Of a DNA stretch of 22,150 bases, positions 1 through 6,959 are shown in pieces. Position numbers and translations under genes: made by a program. The notes below the pieces were generated by a model. That model did not search any database and was not told the origin of the DNA. It saw only the letters and a program-made list of their open reading frames with translations. Positions within the stretch are counted from its first letter, which is position 1, and each line of letters begins with the position of its first letter. Origin of the DNA: an uncultured Collinsella sp. (GTDB lineage: Bacteria > Actinomycetota > Coriobacteriia > Coriobacteriales > Coriobacteriaceae); NCBI GenBank assembly GCA_900756725.1, contig CAAELJ010000002.1:1-22150 (forward strand), read 5' to 3'.

Positions 1-89
1 CTTTGGCATTCGGTGGGCGTTTGGCTGAGTGTTGCTTTGGGTACCCTTTGTTTTGCTTTGGATTGATTCGTTGACTTTGGAGGGCTCGT

Positions 90-620
90 ATGGCGTATTT
101 GGATCTGGCTCGGTCTCGGTATTCTTGTCGTTTGTTTGAGGCTCGGGCTGTGGAGCAGGCTGTGGTGGATGCCATTGTTGAGGCTGGGCGTATTGCTCCT
201 TCTGCTTGTAATAATCATCCAACCCGTGTGATGGTGTTGGATACGCCCGAGCTTTTGGAGAAGGCGGCTGCTTGTCAGCCTCGGTTTGCTCGTGATGGGT
301 CCATCTTTGGCGCTCCGCTCATCTTCCTCATTTGCAGCGTTACCGACGACGCTTGGGTTCGCCCCTATGACCAGATGAACTCCAGCGCTATCGACACCTC
401 GATTGTTTGCGATCAAATGATGATGGAGGCCGAGGAGCAAGGCCTGGGAACGTGTTGGGTATGCCATTTTAAGCCCGAGCTAGCCCGAGAGCGGTTCAAC
501 CTACCCGAGGGCGTCTATCCCTATCACATGCTCGTCTGCGGCTATCCTGCCGACCACATCGCCGATCCCGAGCATCGCGATGCCCGCACCATTCCCCTCT
601 CCGACTTCCTCCTCAAGTAG
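90..620 (+). CDS. Nitroreductase-family protein (probable FMN-dependent oxidoreductase)
   Basis: A 176-residue protein resembling the short nitroreductase family, which are FMN flavoenzymes that reduce nitro compounds, quinones or similar acceptors with NAD(P)H. The N-terminal SRYSCRLF segment corresponds to the family's basic 'RRSxRxF' FMN-phosphate contact region, and the C-terminal half has the typical GLGTCWV stretch followed by a CGYPAD segment. The length suits the single-domain form. The ATG at 90 is preceded by GGAGG with about 6 nt spacing, so the start is well supported. It is the only plus-strand gene I see and is convergent with the next gene; a hairpin terminator follows. Codon usage is strikingly uneven: only 3 of the first 70 codons end in C, against about 55 of the remaining 106. 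The substrate cannot be inferred. The family call is fairly secure; the physiological role is unknown. Confidence 0.85.
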   Translation: MAYLDLARSRYSCRLFEARAVEQAVVDAIVEAGRIAPSACNNHPTRVMVLDTPELLEKAAACQPRFARDGSIFGAPLIFLICSVTDDAWVRPYDQMNSSAIDTSIVCDQMMMEAEEQGLGTCWVCHFKPELARERFNLPEGVYPYHMLVCGYPADHIADPEHRDARTIPLSDFLLK

Positions 621-664
621 TTTTTGGCACATGCCCTAAAATCTCCTTTTTACCACGCGCCCTT

Positions 665-704
665 CGCCGAGTTCTGCCCTATCACACGCAGAGCTCGGCG
701 TTTT
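665..704 (+). terminator. Intrinsic terminator after the nitroreductase gene
   Basis: Arms at 665-676 and 689-700 pair over 12 bp with a single G-U wobble, enclosing a 12-nt loop, and TTTT follows at 701-704. It lies 45 nt after the nitroreductase stop codon. The plus orientation has the T-run; on the minus strand no T-run follows the stem, so I assign it to the plus-strand gene. Confidence 0.75.
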
Positions 705-798
705 CGCGCCCAGGGCGCACGCGCTTCCCTATTGGAATACAGATGGAACAGCTTTCACGAATACATGGCCGAGCTGTAGGCGACTAACACGGCAACCA

Positions 799-1227
799 TC
801 ATTCCTCAATAAAAGCCGGCACGCGGTTAGTCCTGCGCATCTTGAAATCACCAATCTTGTGAGAGACATAGAGAATGCCGTCCATCCCATCTCGCGATGC
901 ATATGACAGGTGAACAGAACCGCATTCCGCTCCGTCATCGTCGAGAAGATCAAACGAATTCGGATCGCTTGTTGCAGCCAAACGACCACTCATACAAGAG
1001 CCATCGGCATTACAGATTTGCCATTCCATATCTTCGCCCGCAAGAATCGCCATAGACGGCCTGATTGCATCACCGCTGGCATACATCCCGTCTATGCCAA
1101 ACCCATTTTCAGCGCCATCAATAAACGACTGCTCGGACCTATACGTCGCAAACGATGCACATAGCGCCATTGCAAGACCAACTGCAAGAACAACAATTAC
1201 AATCTTTACGTAGCTCTTGGCCATCAT
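799..1227 (-). CDS. Small predicted membrane-anchored protein of unknown function
   Basis: I do not recognise this 142-residue protein. Residues about 5-28 form one hydrophobic segment (VKIVIVVLAVGLAMALCASF) after a Lys, which fits an N-terminal membrane anchor or an uncleaved signal sequence. A Cys at residue 23 is not in a good lipobox. The rest is polar, acidic and predicted extracytoplasmic, with four further Cys or near-Cys positions (ICNADGSC, AECGS) that might form disulfides. The ATG at 1227 is preceded by GAGGG with about 5 nt spacing; a second ATG three bases later is an alternative. The gene is isolated: it follows the divIVA terminator and has its own 5' region. Base composition is visibly less GC-rich than the dcw genes, suggesting an accessory gene. 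No domain could be assigned. Confidence 0.6.
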   Translation of the reverse strand: MMAKSYVKIVIVVLAVGLAMALCASFATYRSEQSFIDGAENGFGIDGMYASGDAIRPSMAILAGEDMEWQICNADGSCMSGRLAATSDPNSFDLLDDDGAECGSVHLSYASRDGMDGILYVSHKIGDFKMRRTNRVPAFIEE

Positions 1228-1370
1228 GCCATCCCTCTTTTCGCTTGCCTAAGGAAATGCGGAAGAAGCTGTTCGTCGCGGTTTGTTTGCGCACCTTTCT
1301 GCCCCGGTTCGGTTACTTTGACTACTTGCGAGCCTCCATATACCGTTATTACCCATGTACGTGATATGGA

Positions 1371-1464
1371 TTTCGAACATATCGAACTTAGTCAATGATT
1401 GCGGGGGCTTTCACCCACAATGTGAAATGACGCATCGGATTGTCTCTCAAGCATATCGAGCTTG
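1371..1464. repeat. Pair of related imperfect palindromes sharing a CATATCGA core (possible operators)
   Basis: The first element (1371-1390) has arms TTCGA and TCGAA around ACATA. The second (1446-1464) has arms CAAGC and GCTTG around ATATCGA. Both contain CATATCGA (1378-1385 and 1452-1459), and the cores are 74 bp apart, close to seven helical turns. They lie upstream of the gene starting at 1227 and downstream of divIVA, so they could bind a dimeric regulator of that gene. This is pattern evidence only. Confidence 0.3.
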
Positions 1465-1538
1465 TGACAGGCTCTCTGCGGAGCACCGTATATAAAATTG
1501 ATAAAAGGTAGAAATTAAGGCATATCCCAAAAATCTAC

Positions 1539-1568
1539 TAAAAAAGGAGCCCGCAGGTGCGAGCTCCT
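1539..1568 (-). terminator. Intrinsic terminator after divIVA
   Basis: Read on the minus strand, an AGGAGC arm pairs with GCTCCT. The stem continues inward as a U-G pair and CGC/GCG around an ACCT loop, and six T residues follow (1545-1540). It begins 30 nt after the divIVA stop and closes the sepF-yggT-divIVA unit. Confidence 0.85.
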
Positions 1569-1597
1569 CTTAAGGGCACGAGATTGTAGCTCTGGCG

Positions 1598-2275
1598 CTA
1601 GTCCAGGTCGTCGGCGGCAAAGTTGTCGATCGGGGCGAAGGGGTCAGCCACGGGAACAACCGGATCAGCGACAGGCAGCGGCTCGGCGGCGGGAACGGTC
1701 ACTGCAGGAGAAGCCGCAGAACCGACCGGCGTGGAGGCCATAAGGTCGGACGGGAAGGAATTCTGCGCATCGTCCATGAAGTGCTGGATGAGCTTGAGGT
1801 ACTCGGCTTTGAACTCCTCACGGGAAGCCTTCAGACGGTCGATCTCCTCGAGCTCGGCCTGCTTCTCGGTCAGGGCCTGACGGATGACCTCGCGGGCCTT
1901 GGCGTCGGCTTCGTTGCGGATGCGCTCAGCGTTCTCGTTGGCATCGTTGACGATGCCCTCGGCGGTCTGCTGGGCAGCAATCAGCGCAGCGGAGATCTGG
2001 CGCTCCTGAGCGGAGAAGTCGGGTGCGGGAGCGGCCACAGGAGCGGCGGGAACGGCCTGAGCGGCAGCGTCCTGAGCCTGGGCAAGCTGGGCCTGCGTGT
2101 CGGCAAGCTGCTGCTCGGTGGCAGTCAGACGACCCTTAAGATCGACAATCTTGGCAAGCATAGCGTCAACCTCGGAGGACAGCGTCTCCAAAAAGACGTC
2201 GACCTCGGCGGGATCATAGCCGCGCTTGGCCTCAGAGAAAGTCTGAGCCTGGATGTCAGCAGGGGTAATAGCCAT
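1598..2275 (-). CDS. divIVA: DivIVA-family polar/septal coiled-coil protein
   Basis: A 225-residue protein with the DivIVA N-terminal module: residues 1-30 carry the membrane-curvature targeting region and the family hallmark RGYDPAEVDVFLE (about residues 19-31). Two coiled-coil stretches follow (about 33-70 and 88-160, rich in A, Q, E and K), then a Pro/Ala/Val-rich tail. DivIVA proteins gather at negatively curved membrane at septa and poles and, in Actinobacteria, help direct cell-wall growth. The ATG at 2275 has AAGGAG with 8 nt spacing. It lies 62 bp after yggT and is the last gene before a strong terminator. A TATACT hexamer at 2350-2345 with CTGATT 17 bp upstream might give it an extra promoter inside yggT, but the -35 is poor. 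The product assignment is firm; which DivIVA-like role (polar growth or septum placement) is not shown. Confidence 0.92.
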   Translation of the reverse strand: MAITPADIQAQTFSEAKRGYDPAEVDVFLETLSSEVDAMLAKIVDLKGRLTATEQQLADTQAQLAQAQDAAAQAVPAAPVAAPAPDFSAQERQISAALIAAQQTAEGIVNDANENAERIRNEADAKAREVIRQALTEKQAELEEIDRLKASREEFKAEYLKLIQHFMDDAQNSFPSDLMASTPVGSAASPAVTVPAAEPLPVADPVVPVADPFAPIDNFAADDLD

Positions 2276-2337
2276 AACAAGTTCTCCTTTATCATCGCCT
2301 TGGCGCCGGGCGCCCGACGTAAGTTACTGAGCCAGTA

Positions 2338-2619
2338 CTATACGAGTATACCTATAAGAAGCTGCAGAATCAGCCTCTGCACCAACTGCAACGCAATAAT
2401 CGCAACGACCGGCGAAAAATCAACGCCGCCCATCGGCGGAATAAACCGACGAAACAGGTTGAGCCACGGACCGCAGACGCTATCGAGCACCGCGGCGATA
2501 TCCTGCAGCAGGCCGCCCTGCTTCATGGGAATCCACGTCATAAAGCAATAGACCACAATAAGTGTGGAGTAGAAGTTGAACAGCGTGTTGACCAGCTGGA
2601 CAATGGTGTAGATGTTGAT
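2338..2619 (-). CDS. yggT: YggT/YlmG-family small membrane protein, apparently with an AUC (or AUU) start
   Basis: The frame encodes a two-helix membrane protein of the YggT family: a first hydrophobic helix (IYTIVQLVNTLFNFYS...VVYCFMTW), a central loop with the family's PWLNLFRRFIPP segment, and a second helix ending LILQLLIGILV. The family sits next to sepF in many genomes and is linked to septum or membrane-protein organisation, with no defined reaction. No ATG, GTG or TTG exists between the in-frame TAA just after sepF and a GTG at 2556, and starting at 2556 would cut off most of the first helix (72 aa). An AGGAG lies 6 nt before an in-frame ATC at 2619, giving 93 residues, the usual size. 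I therefore place the start there; ATT at 2625 and GTG at 2556 are alternatives. Spacing to sepF is 21 bp. Confidence 0.75.
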   Translation of the reverse strand: MNIYTIVQLVNTLFNFYSTLIVVYCFMTWIPMKQGGLLQDIAAVLDSVCGPWLNLFRRFIPPMGGVDFSPVVAIIALQLVQRLILQLLIGILV

Positions 2620-2640
2620 GAGAATCTCCTCGTCTTAGGT

Positions 2641-3366
2641 TTACTTAAGGTAGCCGTCGGCGCGCAGCTTCTTGAGGTCCGAATCCTTGACCTCGCAGCC
2701 GGCGGGCAGCACCATAAACACGCGATCGCCCACCTCTTTGACCGTAGCGCCCAGACCGCAGGCAAAGCCATAGCTAAAGTCCAAGACGCGTTTGGCGACC
2801 TCGGTGCGAACGCCAACAAAAATCAGCGCAACGGGCTGCTTGGTGCGCACGCGGCGGACAACGGTCTCGACATCGTCGTAGCTCTCGGGGCGCAGGACAT
2901 AGGCAGGCAGCTGCGGCGTGGCGTTAATGATGTTGTTTGCATAGGCCGAGGCGTCGCTCGGCGCAGAAGCGGGCGCAGGTGCCGCGGCACGAGCACGGGC
3001 GCTCTCGGCATAGCTCGACGGCGTGTCGTAAGCGCCGGGGCGATAGCCGCCTGCGGCACTATCCTGAGAACGCGACGGCGGATTGTATGTCGTTGCATGA
3101 CGCGAGTCATCGCCGACCAGCTGGCCGGAGCGCGTATACACGGCGACCGACTCGGCCTCACCGCGGCGTGTCTGGCCCAGCAGGCCGTTACTCGGCTCGT
3201 CCTGGGTATAGAAGCCCTCGCCCGAGGCGCCGCTGTAGCCGTTGTTCTGATAGCCATCATCGTAGCCGTCATCGTAGCCGTAGTCGTCATCCTGGTCATA
3301 GCCCTGGTCGTAACCTTGCTGGCCGCCCAGGTGCATCTTATTTTTAATCTCGTCAAGGAAGCCCAT
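2641..3366 (-). CDS. sepF: Cell division protein SepF with a long low-complexity linker
   Basis: The C-terminal domain (about residues 150-238) matches SepF: LPAYVLRPESYDDVETVV, then RTKQPVALIFVGV and RVLDFSYGFACGLGATVKEVGDRVFMVLP. SepF forms rings, binds the FtsZ C-terminal peptide and anchors FtsZ to the membrane, which makes it the expected anchor here because no ftsA is seen in the cluster. Residues 1-12 (MGFLDEIKNKMH) fit the amphipathic membrane-binding helix. Between them, residues 18-53 are a Gly/Asp/Tyr repeat region with eight Tyr, followed by a Ser/Ala/Pro linker to about 148. At 241 aa it is much longer than the roughly 150-aa Bacillus protein; actinobacterial SepF are often longer. 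The ATG at 3366 has an AGAGG with 8 nt spacing. It lies 60 bp after yggS. Confidence 0.95.
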   Translation of the reverse strand: MGFLDEIKNKMHLGGQQGYDQGYDQDDDYGYDDGYDDGYQNNGYSGASGEGFYTQDEPSNGLLGQTRRGEAESVAVYTRSGQLVGDDSRHATTYNPPSRSQDSAAGGYRPGAYDTPSSYAESARARAAAPAPASAPSDASAYANNIINATPQLPAYVLRPESYDDVETVVRRVRTKQPVALIFVGVRTEVAKRVLDFSYGFACGLGATVKEVGDRVFMVLPAGCEVKDSDLKKLRADGYLK

Positions 3367-3426
3367 GGTTGTGTCCTCTCACGGTTTAGTGCAGGCGCTC
3401 TGTAAACCAGTGCGCACTTCAGAGCC

Positions 3427-4164
3427 CTATTTTACTGCAAACTCCGGGCTAAATACTACCCTGCCCAGGCGAACGAGCGTAGAGCCCTCCTCAAGGGCGG
3501 GCTCAAAGTCCTCGCTCATGCCGCAAGAAAGCTCGGGCAGCCTCAGATCGGGATGCGCCGCCTCCAGCTCATCCCTCAGCTCTCGCAGCCCGGCAAAGGT
3601 GCGACGTGCCACATCCTTGTTCCCGCGAGGGGCCATGGTCATAAGGCCCTGCACACAAATTCCCTCAAGTTCCGCAAGCTCGCCGGCAACTCCACGAATC
3701 TCATCGGGCGAAAAGCCGCCCTTGGACTCCTCGCCGCTCACGTTGACCTCGATCAGCACCTGTTGGGGAGCAGAAAGCTCGCCCGCTTCGATCTTGCGAA
3801 CGGCACGGCTCGAGATCGCCTGCGCCAAATGAAGCGAACCAACCGAATGAATCAGCTCGGCCGAACCCAACACCGCGTTAATCTTGTTGGTCTGAAGGTT
3901 GCCGATCATATCAAAGCGTACCTCGGGCAGCTCCGGATGCTCCGCCAAACCTGCGAGTTTGCGGACGAGCTCTTGAGGGCGGTTCTCGGCAAAATGGCGA
4001 TACCCCACCTGGATGGCCGTGATGGTCTCATCGACGCCGACGGTCTTGGACACGGCAATCAGACGCGCGGCATCGCGGGACCTCCCGGCGCGATCGAGCG
4101 CGGCATAGAAACGCTCGAGTATCTGCTCGCGGCGAGCGCGCATTACATTCAAATAGTTATCCAT
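3427..4164 (-). CDS. yggS: YggS/YlmE-family PLP homeostasis protein
   Basis: A 245-residue single-domain protein of the YggS (PLPBP) family, with an alanine-racemase-like N-terminal fold that binds pyridoxal 5'-phosphate but has no known catalytic reaction; it buffers PLP and amino-acid/keto-acid balance. The AVSK motif near residue 40 carries the PLP Schiff-base lysine. HFAENRPQE and MIGNLQTNK are the conserved family segments, and the C-terminus has CGMSEDFEPALEEGSTLVRLGR, which holds the PLP-phosphate site. The ATG at 4164 is chosen because GGAGG lies 9 nt upstream; a TTG at 4170 sits only 3 nt from that SD. It is separated from phoU by 120 bp containing a strong hairpin, and is followed by sepF, the standard ylmE-ylmF order. 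Confidence 0.93.
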   Translation of the reverse strand: MDNYLNVMRARREQILERFYAALDRAGRSRDAARLIAVSKTVGVDETITAIQVGYRHFAENRPQELVRKLAGLAEHPELPEVRFDMIGNLQTNKINAVLGSAELIHSVGSLHLAQAISSRAVRKIEAGELSAPQQVLIEVNVSGEESKGGFSPDEIRGVAGELAELEGICVQGLMTMAPRGNKDVARRTFAGLRELRDELEAAHPDLRLPELSCGMSEDFEPALEEGSTLVRLGRVVFSPEFAVK

Positions 4165-4216
4165 TGCCAATCGCCTCCGCTAACAGCACAACAAGTAGTC
4201 CCATGCTAACGCAAGA

Positions 4217-4244
4217 GCGCGGCCCCGCATCCGCAAGGCCGCGC
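4217..4244. other. GC-rich perfect hairpin between phoU and yggS
   Basis: Arms GCGCGGCC (4217-4224) and GGCCGCGC (4237-4244) pair perfectly over 8 bp with a 12-nt loop. On the minus strand only TCTTGCGTT follows, not a clean T-run, so it is at best a weak terminator or an RNA-stability or attenuation element separating the phosphate genes from yggS-sepF-yggT-divIVA. Confidence 0.5.
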
Positions 4245-4284
4245 ACCCTTAGGTATTTACAATCTCTCAACGAACGGGACTGCC

Positions 4285-5142
4285 CTAGTCCTCGTCGTCC
4301 TCGGCATCATCCTCGTCCTCAAGATGATCCAACAGGTAGCGAAGACCCTCGCTCACCTCGTTAGTGGGCACCTTGGCAACAAAGCGTGCATCCACGGCGG
4401 GCCTCATAATGACGCCCTCGCCCGAAGGCACGCGCATGCTCTCGAGCTCGTCCTCATCCGTACGGGCGATATCGCCGGCAGTCATACGCTGTCCGGTCAA
4501 AAGGAAGGTCAGACGGCAGGCGGCATCGATGGAAATCGAGGCAATGCGATCGAGGTAGCGCGAAACCATGATGGCACGGCGCAGGTCGTCATAGTTGCTG
4601 TCGTCGTCCATAAAATCGCCGGTGTCCATGCGGTTAAAGGTACGGAAGAACTTCTCGTACGCCGCATGTACCGGCTCGTCCTCGACGGCCAGGTTGCAGA
4701 TGATGGACATGTCGTTGGTGACGAGCGCGGACAGCGACGAGCCCAGCACCTGGTACACGGCCTCGGCCTCGGCCTCAACCGTGCCGACGAGCTCCTGAGG
4801 CAGCGAGATGTCGGCCTTGACCATGTGACGCGTGGCGCGGCAGATCTGGCGAACCTTATCGGTCATGCGCTGCAGGTTAAAGTCGACGTAGATAATCGTC
4901 TGCAGCAAACGGAAGTCGGAGGCGACCGGCGACTGCGTAGCGATCAGGTTGTAGCACACGGCCTCCAAGTTGGCGCAGCGAGCATCAATCGAAAGCGTGC
5001 GCTTCTTGGTCTTAGTGGCGAGCTTGCGGTCGTCGGTCACATAGGCCTTCACGGCGTCGTGAAGGGCAAGATCGACGGCCTCGTAGATGCTCAACATCTC
5101 GTGACGGGCCTCGATGAGCTGACGGGAAAACAGTTTGCGCAT
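4285..5142 (-). CDS. phoU: PhoU-like phosphate signalling protein with an acidic C-terminal extension
   Basis: A 285-residue all-helical protein with two PhoU repeats (about residues 8-110 and 120-215). PhoU proteins link the PstSCAB transporter to the PhoR/PhoB-type sensor and limit phosphate uptake. The position right after pstB supports the assignment. The two metal-binding helices appear altered: where the family usually has an E(x3)D pattern (LERIGD/LERIAD), this protein reads LQRMTD (90-95) and LDRIAS (197-202). Residues about 220-285 are an extra segment ending in a strongly acidic tail (HLEDEDDAEDDED); usual PhoU proteins are about 215-240 aa. The ATG at 5142 has GGAG with about 6 nt spacing. 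The 92-bp gap to pstB holds small inverted repeats (for example GCGG/CCGC at about 5166-5178). No PhoR/PhoB pair is in the window. Confidence 0.88.
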   Translation of the reverse strand: MRKLFSRQLIEARHEMLSIYEAVDLALHDAVKAYVTDDRKLATKTKKRTLSIDARCANLEAVCYNLIATQSPVASDFRLLQTIIYVDFNLQRMTDKVRQICRATRHMVKADISLPQELVGTVEAEAEAVYQVLGSSLSALVTNDMSIICNLAVEDEPVHAAYEKFFRTFNRMDTGDFMDDDSNYDDLRRAIMVSRYLDRIASISIDAACRLTFLLTGQRMTAGDIARTDEDELESMRVPSGEGVIMRPAVDARFVAKVPTNEVSEGLRYLLDHLEDEDDAEDDED

Positions 5143-5234
5143 GGTTCACTCCAATCAGTTGGGTGCGGTCATGCCGCCCGCACAGTGAATACGCACCGGA
5201 CCAGGTCCGATCGGCTTGGGACTAGTCGCACCGA

Positions 5235-6038
5235 TCAGCCAAAGCGGCCGGTGATATAGTCTTCCGTCCGCGAATCCACCGGGCTGGTGAAGATCGCGTC
5301 GGTTTGACCATACTCGATGAGCGTGGCGGGCTCACCGGCAACTTCCTGCAAGAAAAATGCGGTGTAGTCGCTAATGCGAGCGGCCTGCTGCATAGAATGC
5401 GTGACGATGATGATCGTCATCTCGGGCGCCAGCTCGGCCATCAGATCCTCGACCTTAGATACGGACGTGGGGTCGATGGCGGAGCAGGGCTCGTCCATCA
5501 GAAGGACATCGGGCTGCACCGCAAGCACACGCGCGATGCACAGACGCTGCTGTTGACCGCCCGAGAGCGCCAAACCATCCTTGTTGAGCTGATTGGATAC
5601 CTCTTTCCAGAGGTTGGCGCGCTTGAGCGATTCTTCCACGATGTCGTCGAGGTCGCTTTTGCTAGTCACGCCCTGCAGACGAGGGCCAAAAGCGACATTC
5701 TCGTAGATGGATTTGGGAAACGGGTTGGGCTGCTGAAAAATCATGCCCACGCGGCGACGAAGGTCGACCGGGTCGACGCCCTCGGCATAGATATCGTTGC
5801 CGTCGAGTGTCATGGTGCCCTCGACGCGAGTACCCTCGATAAGGTCGTTCATACGGTTGATGCAGCGCAAAAACGTCGATTTACCACAGCCCGAAGGACC
5901 GATAAACGAGGTGATGGCGTTTTTGGCGATGTTGAGGTCGAGCCCCGTCAGCGCATGAAAGTCACCGTACCAAAAGTTGAAATCCTTGGCCGTGATGGCC
6001 GCTTGCTCCGGCGTGGGAGCGGACTGATAGACGGACAT
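5235..6038 (-). CDS. pstB: Phosphate ABC transporter ATP-binding protein PstB
   Basis: A 267-residue ABC ATPase that powers phosphate import by the PstSCAB complex at the inner face of the membrane. All motifs are present: Walker A GPSGCGKS (47-54), Q-loop at FQQPNPFP (Q102), signature LSGGQQQRL (158-166), Walker B VLLMDEP (178-184), D-loop and the H-loop histidine (H214, IVTHSMQQAARI). FWYGDFHAL and FQQPNPFPKSIYENVAFG are typical of PstB specifically rather than of ABC ATPases in general. The length is that of the family. The ATG at 6038 has AAGGAG 4 nt upstream and lies 12 bp after pstA, consistent with one operon. Confidence 0.98.
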   Translation of the reverse strand: MSVYQSAPTPEQAAITAKDFNFWYGDFHALTGLDLNIAKNAITSFIGPSGCGKSTFLRCINRMNDLIEGTRVEGTMTLDGNDIYAEGVDPVDLRRRVGMIFQQPNPFPKSIYENVAFGPRLQGVTSKSDLDDIVEESLKRANLWKEVSNQLNKDGLALSGGQQQRLCIARVLAVQPDVLLMDEPCSAIDPTSVSKVEDLMAELAPEMTIIIVTHSMQQAARISDYTAFFLQEVAGEPATLIEYGQTDAIFTSPVDSRTEDYITGRFG

Positions 6039-6050
6039 GGGACTCCTTAA

Positions 6051-6956
6051 CTAGCGGCGCTTGCGCGACAGATAACGCGCAAACAGGTTGAAGGCCAGAA
6101 TAATCGCCATCAGCAAAAGCGCGGTGCCGTAGGCTGCGTTCATGTTGATGCCGTCGTTGGCAAGCAAATAGAGGTGAACGGTCATGGGGCGACCGGAATC
6201 GAACGGCGATATGGGCAGGTTGATGGCCTGACCCATGGTGTAGAGCACCACCGCGGTCTCGCCGATGGCGCGGCCGATGGCAAGGACGATGCCGGTGGCA
6301 ATGCGGCCAAAGGCCGAAGGAAGCACGATCTTGGAGACGACCTGCCACTTGGTGGCGCCCAGGCCATATGCGCCCCAACGGATATAGCGCGGAACGGCGC
6401 GGATTGCCTCCTCGGTGGTGCGCATGACGATGGGCAGCATCAGAAGCGCCAGCGCCAGGGCGGCCGAAACCATCGAAAGACCCAGGCCCATGGCCTCAAC
6501 AAACAAGGCGTAACCAAAGAGGCCCATAACGATGGAAGGCACCGAGGCCAGAGCATCGGCAGCATAGCGGATGATGTCGACAATCTTGCCCTGCTTGGCG
6601 TATTCAGCCAGATAGACCGCAGCCAAGACGGCAACCGGCGTGCAGATGAGCATGGCGAGTGCCGTCACGTAGATAGTCGAGACGATCGTGGGCCAAATGC
6701 CGCCCTCGGCGTTTACGCCCTGCGGCCAGCCGAAGATAAAGTCGAGCGAGATATGCGGAAGACCGTTAATGACCACGTAGGCGATGATGGCGAGCAACAC
6801 CAGGGTGGTGATATAGGCCGCGGCGCGAAACACGCCGAGCATAATCTTGTTGGACAGGTCCTTGTTGATGCGGCCCTTCTTGCCATGGGAAAGGGCACGC
6901 TTGATGAGCTCGCGCGACGAGGTCGCATCGACCGTCGTGTCAACGGAATCGGACAT
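6051..6956 (-). CDS. pstA: Phosphate ABC transporter permease PstA
   Basis: A 301-residue inner-membrane permease with about six hydrophobic segments and the MetI-like permease core. The conserved EAIRAVPRYIRWGAYGLGATKWQVVSKIVLPSA region (about 200-230) contains the cytoplasmic EAA loop that docks onto PstB, and GRAIGETAVVLY follows. The N-terminal 45 residues are polar and basic (RALSHGKKGRINKD). The ATG at 6956 follows the pstC stop by 3 nt with GAGGGGG as SD. Together with PstC it forms the phosphate channel. PstA rather than PstC is chosen from its place before pstB and from the GLPHISLDFIFGWPQG periplasmic loop, which is typical of PstA. Confidence 0.95.
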   Translation of the reverse strand: MSDSVDTTVDATSSRELIKRALSHGKKGRINKDLSNKIMLGVFRAAAYITTLVLLAIIAYVVINGLPHISLDFIFGWPQGVNAEGGIWPTIVSTIYVTALAMLICTPVAVLAAVYLAEYAKQGKIVDIIRYAADALASVPSIVMGLFGYALFVEAMGLGLSMVSAALALALLMLPIVMRTTEEAIRAVPRYIRWGAYGLGATKWQVVSKIVLPSAFGRIATGIVLAIGRAIGETAVVLYTMGQAINLPISPFDSGRPMTVHLYLLANDGINMNAAYGTALLLMAIILAFNLFARYLSRKRR

Positions 6957-6959
6957 AGC

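Larger units (their letters stand above)
1228..1597. other. Intergenic region between divIVA and the small membrane protein gene
   Basis: A 370-bp gap with AT-rich patches, especially about 1485-1545, in contrast to the GC-rich flanks. It contains the divIVA terminator near its right end and two related imperfect palindromes around 1371-1390 and 1446-1464. I found no convincing protein-coding ORF and no confident -35/-10 pair; the small plus-strand ORF at 1155-1364 has no recognisable product and overlaps the start of the minus-strand gene. Confidence 0.6.

Noticed and set aside
1155..1364. 69-codon plus-strand frame in the intergenic region
   Set aside because: No recognisable product, no convincing ribosome-binding site, and it overlaps the start of the minus-strand gene.
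3205..3315. Tandem-looking GYD codon repeats in sepF as a DNA repeat element
   Set aside because: The repeats are in frame and irregular and are better explained as low-complexity protein sequence.
4217..4244. Hairpin after phoU as a full intrinsic terminator
   Set aside because: The stem is strong but no clean T-run follows on the minus strand, so termination is not claimed.
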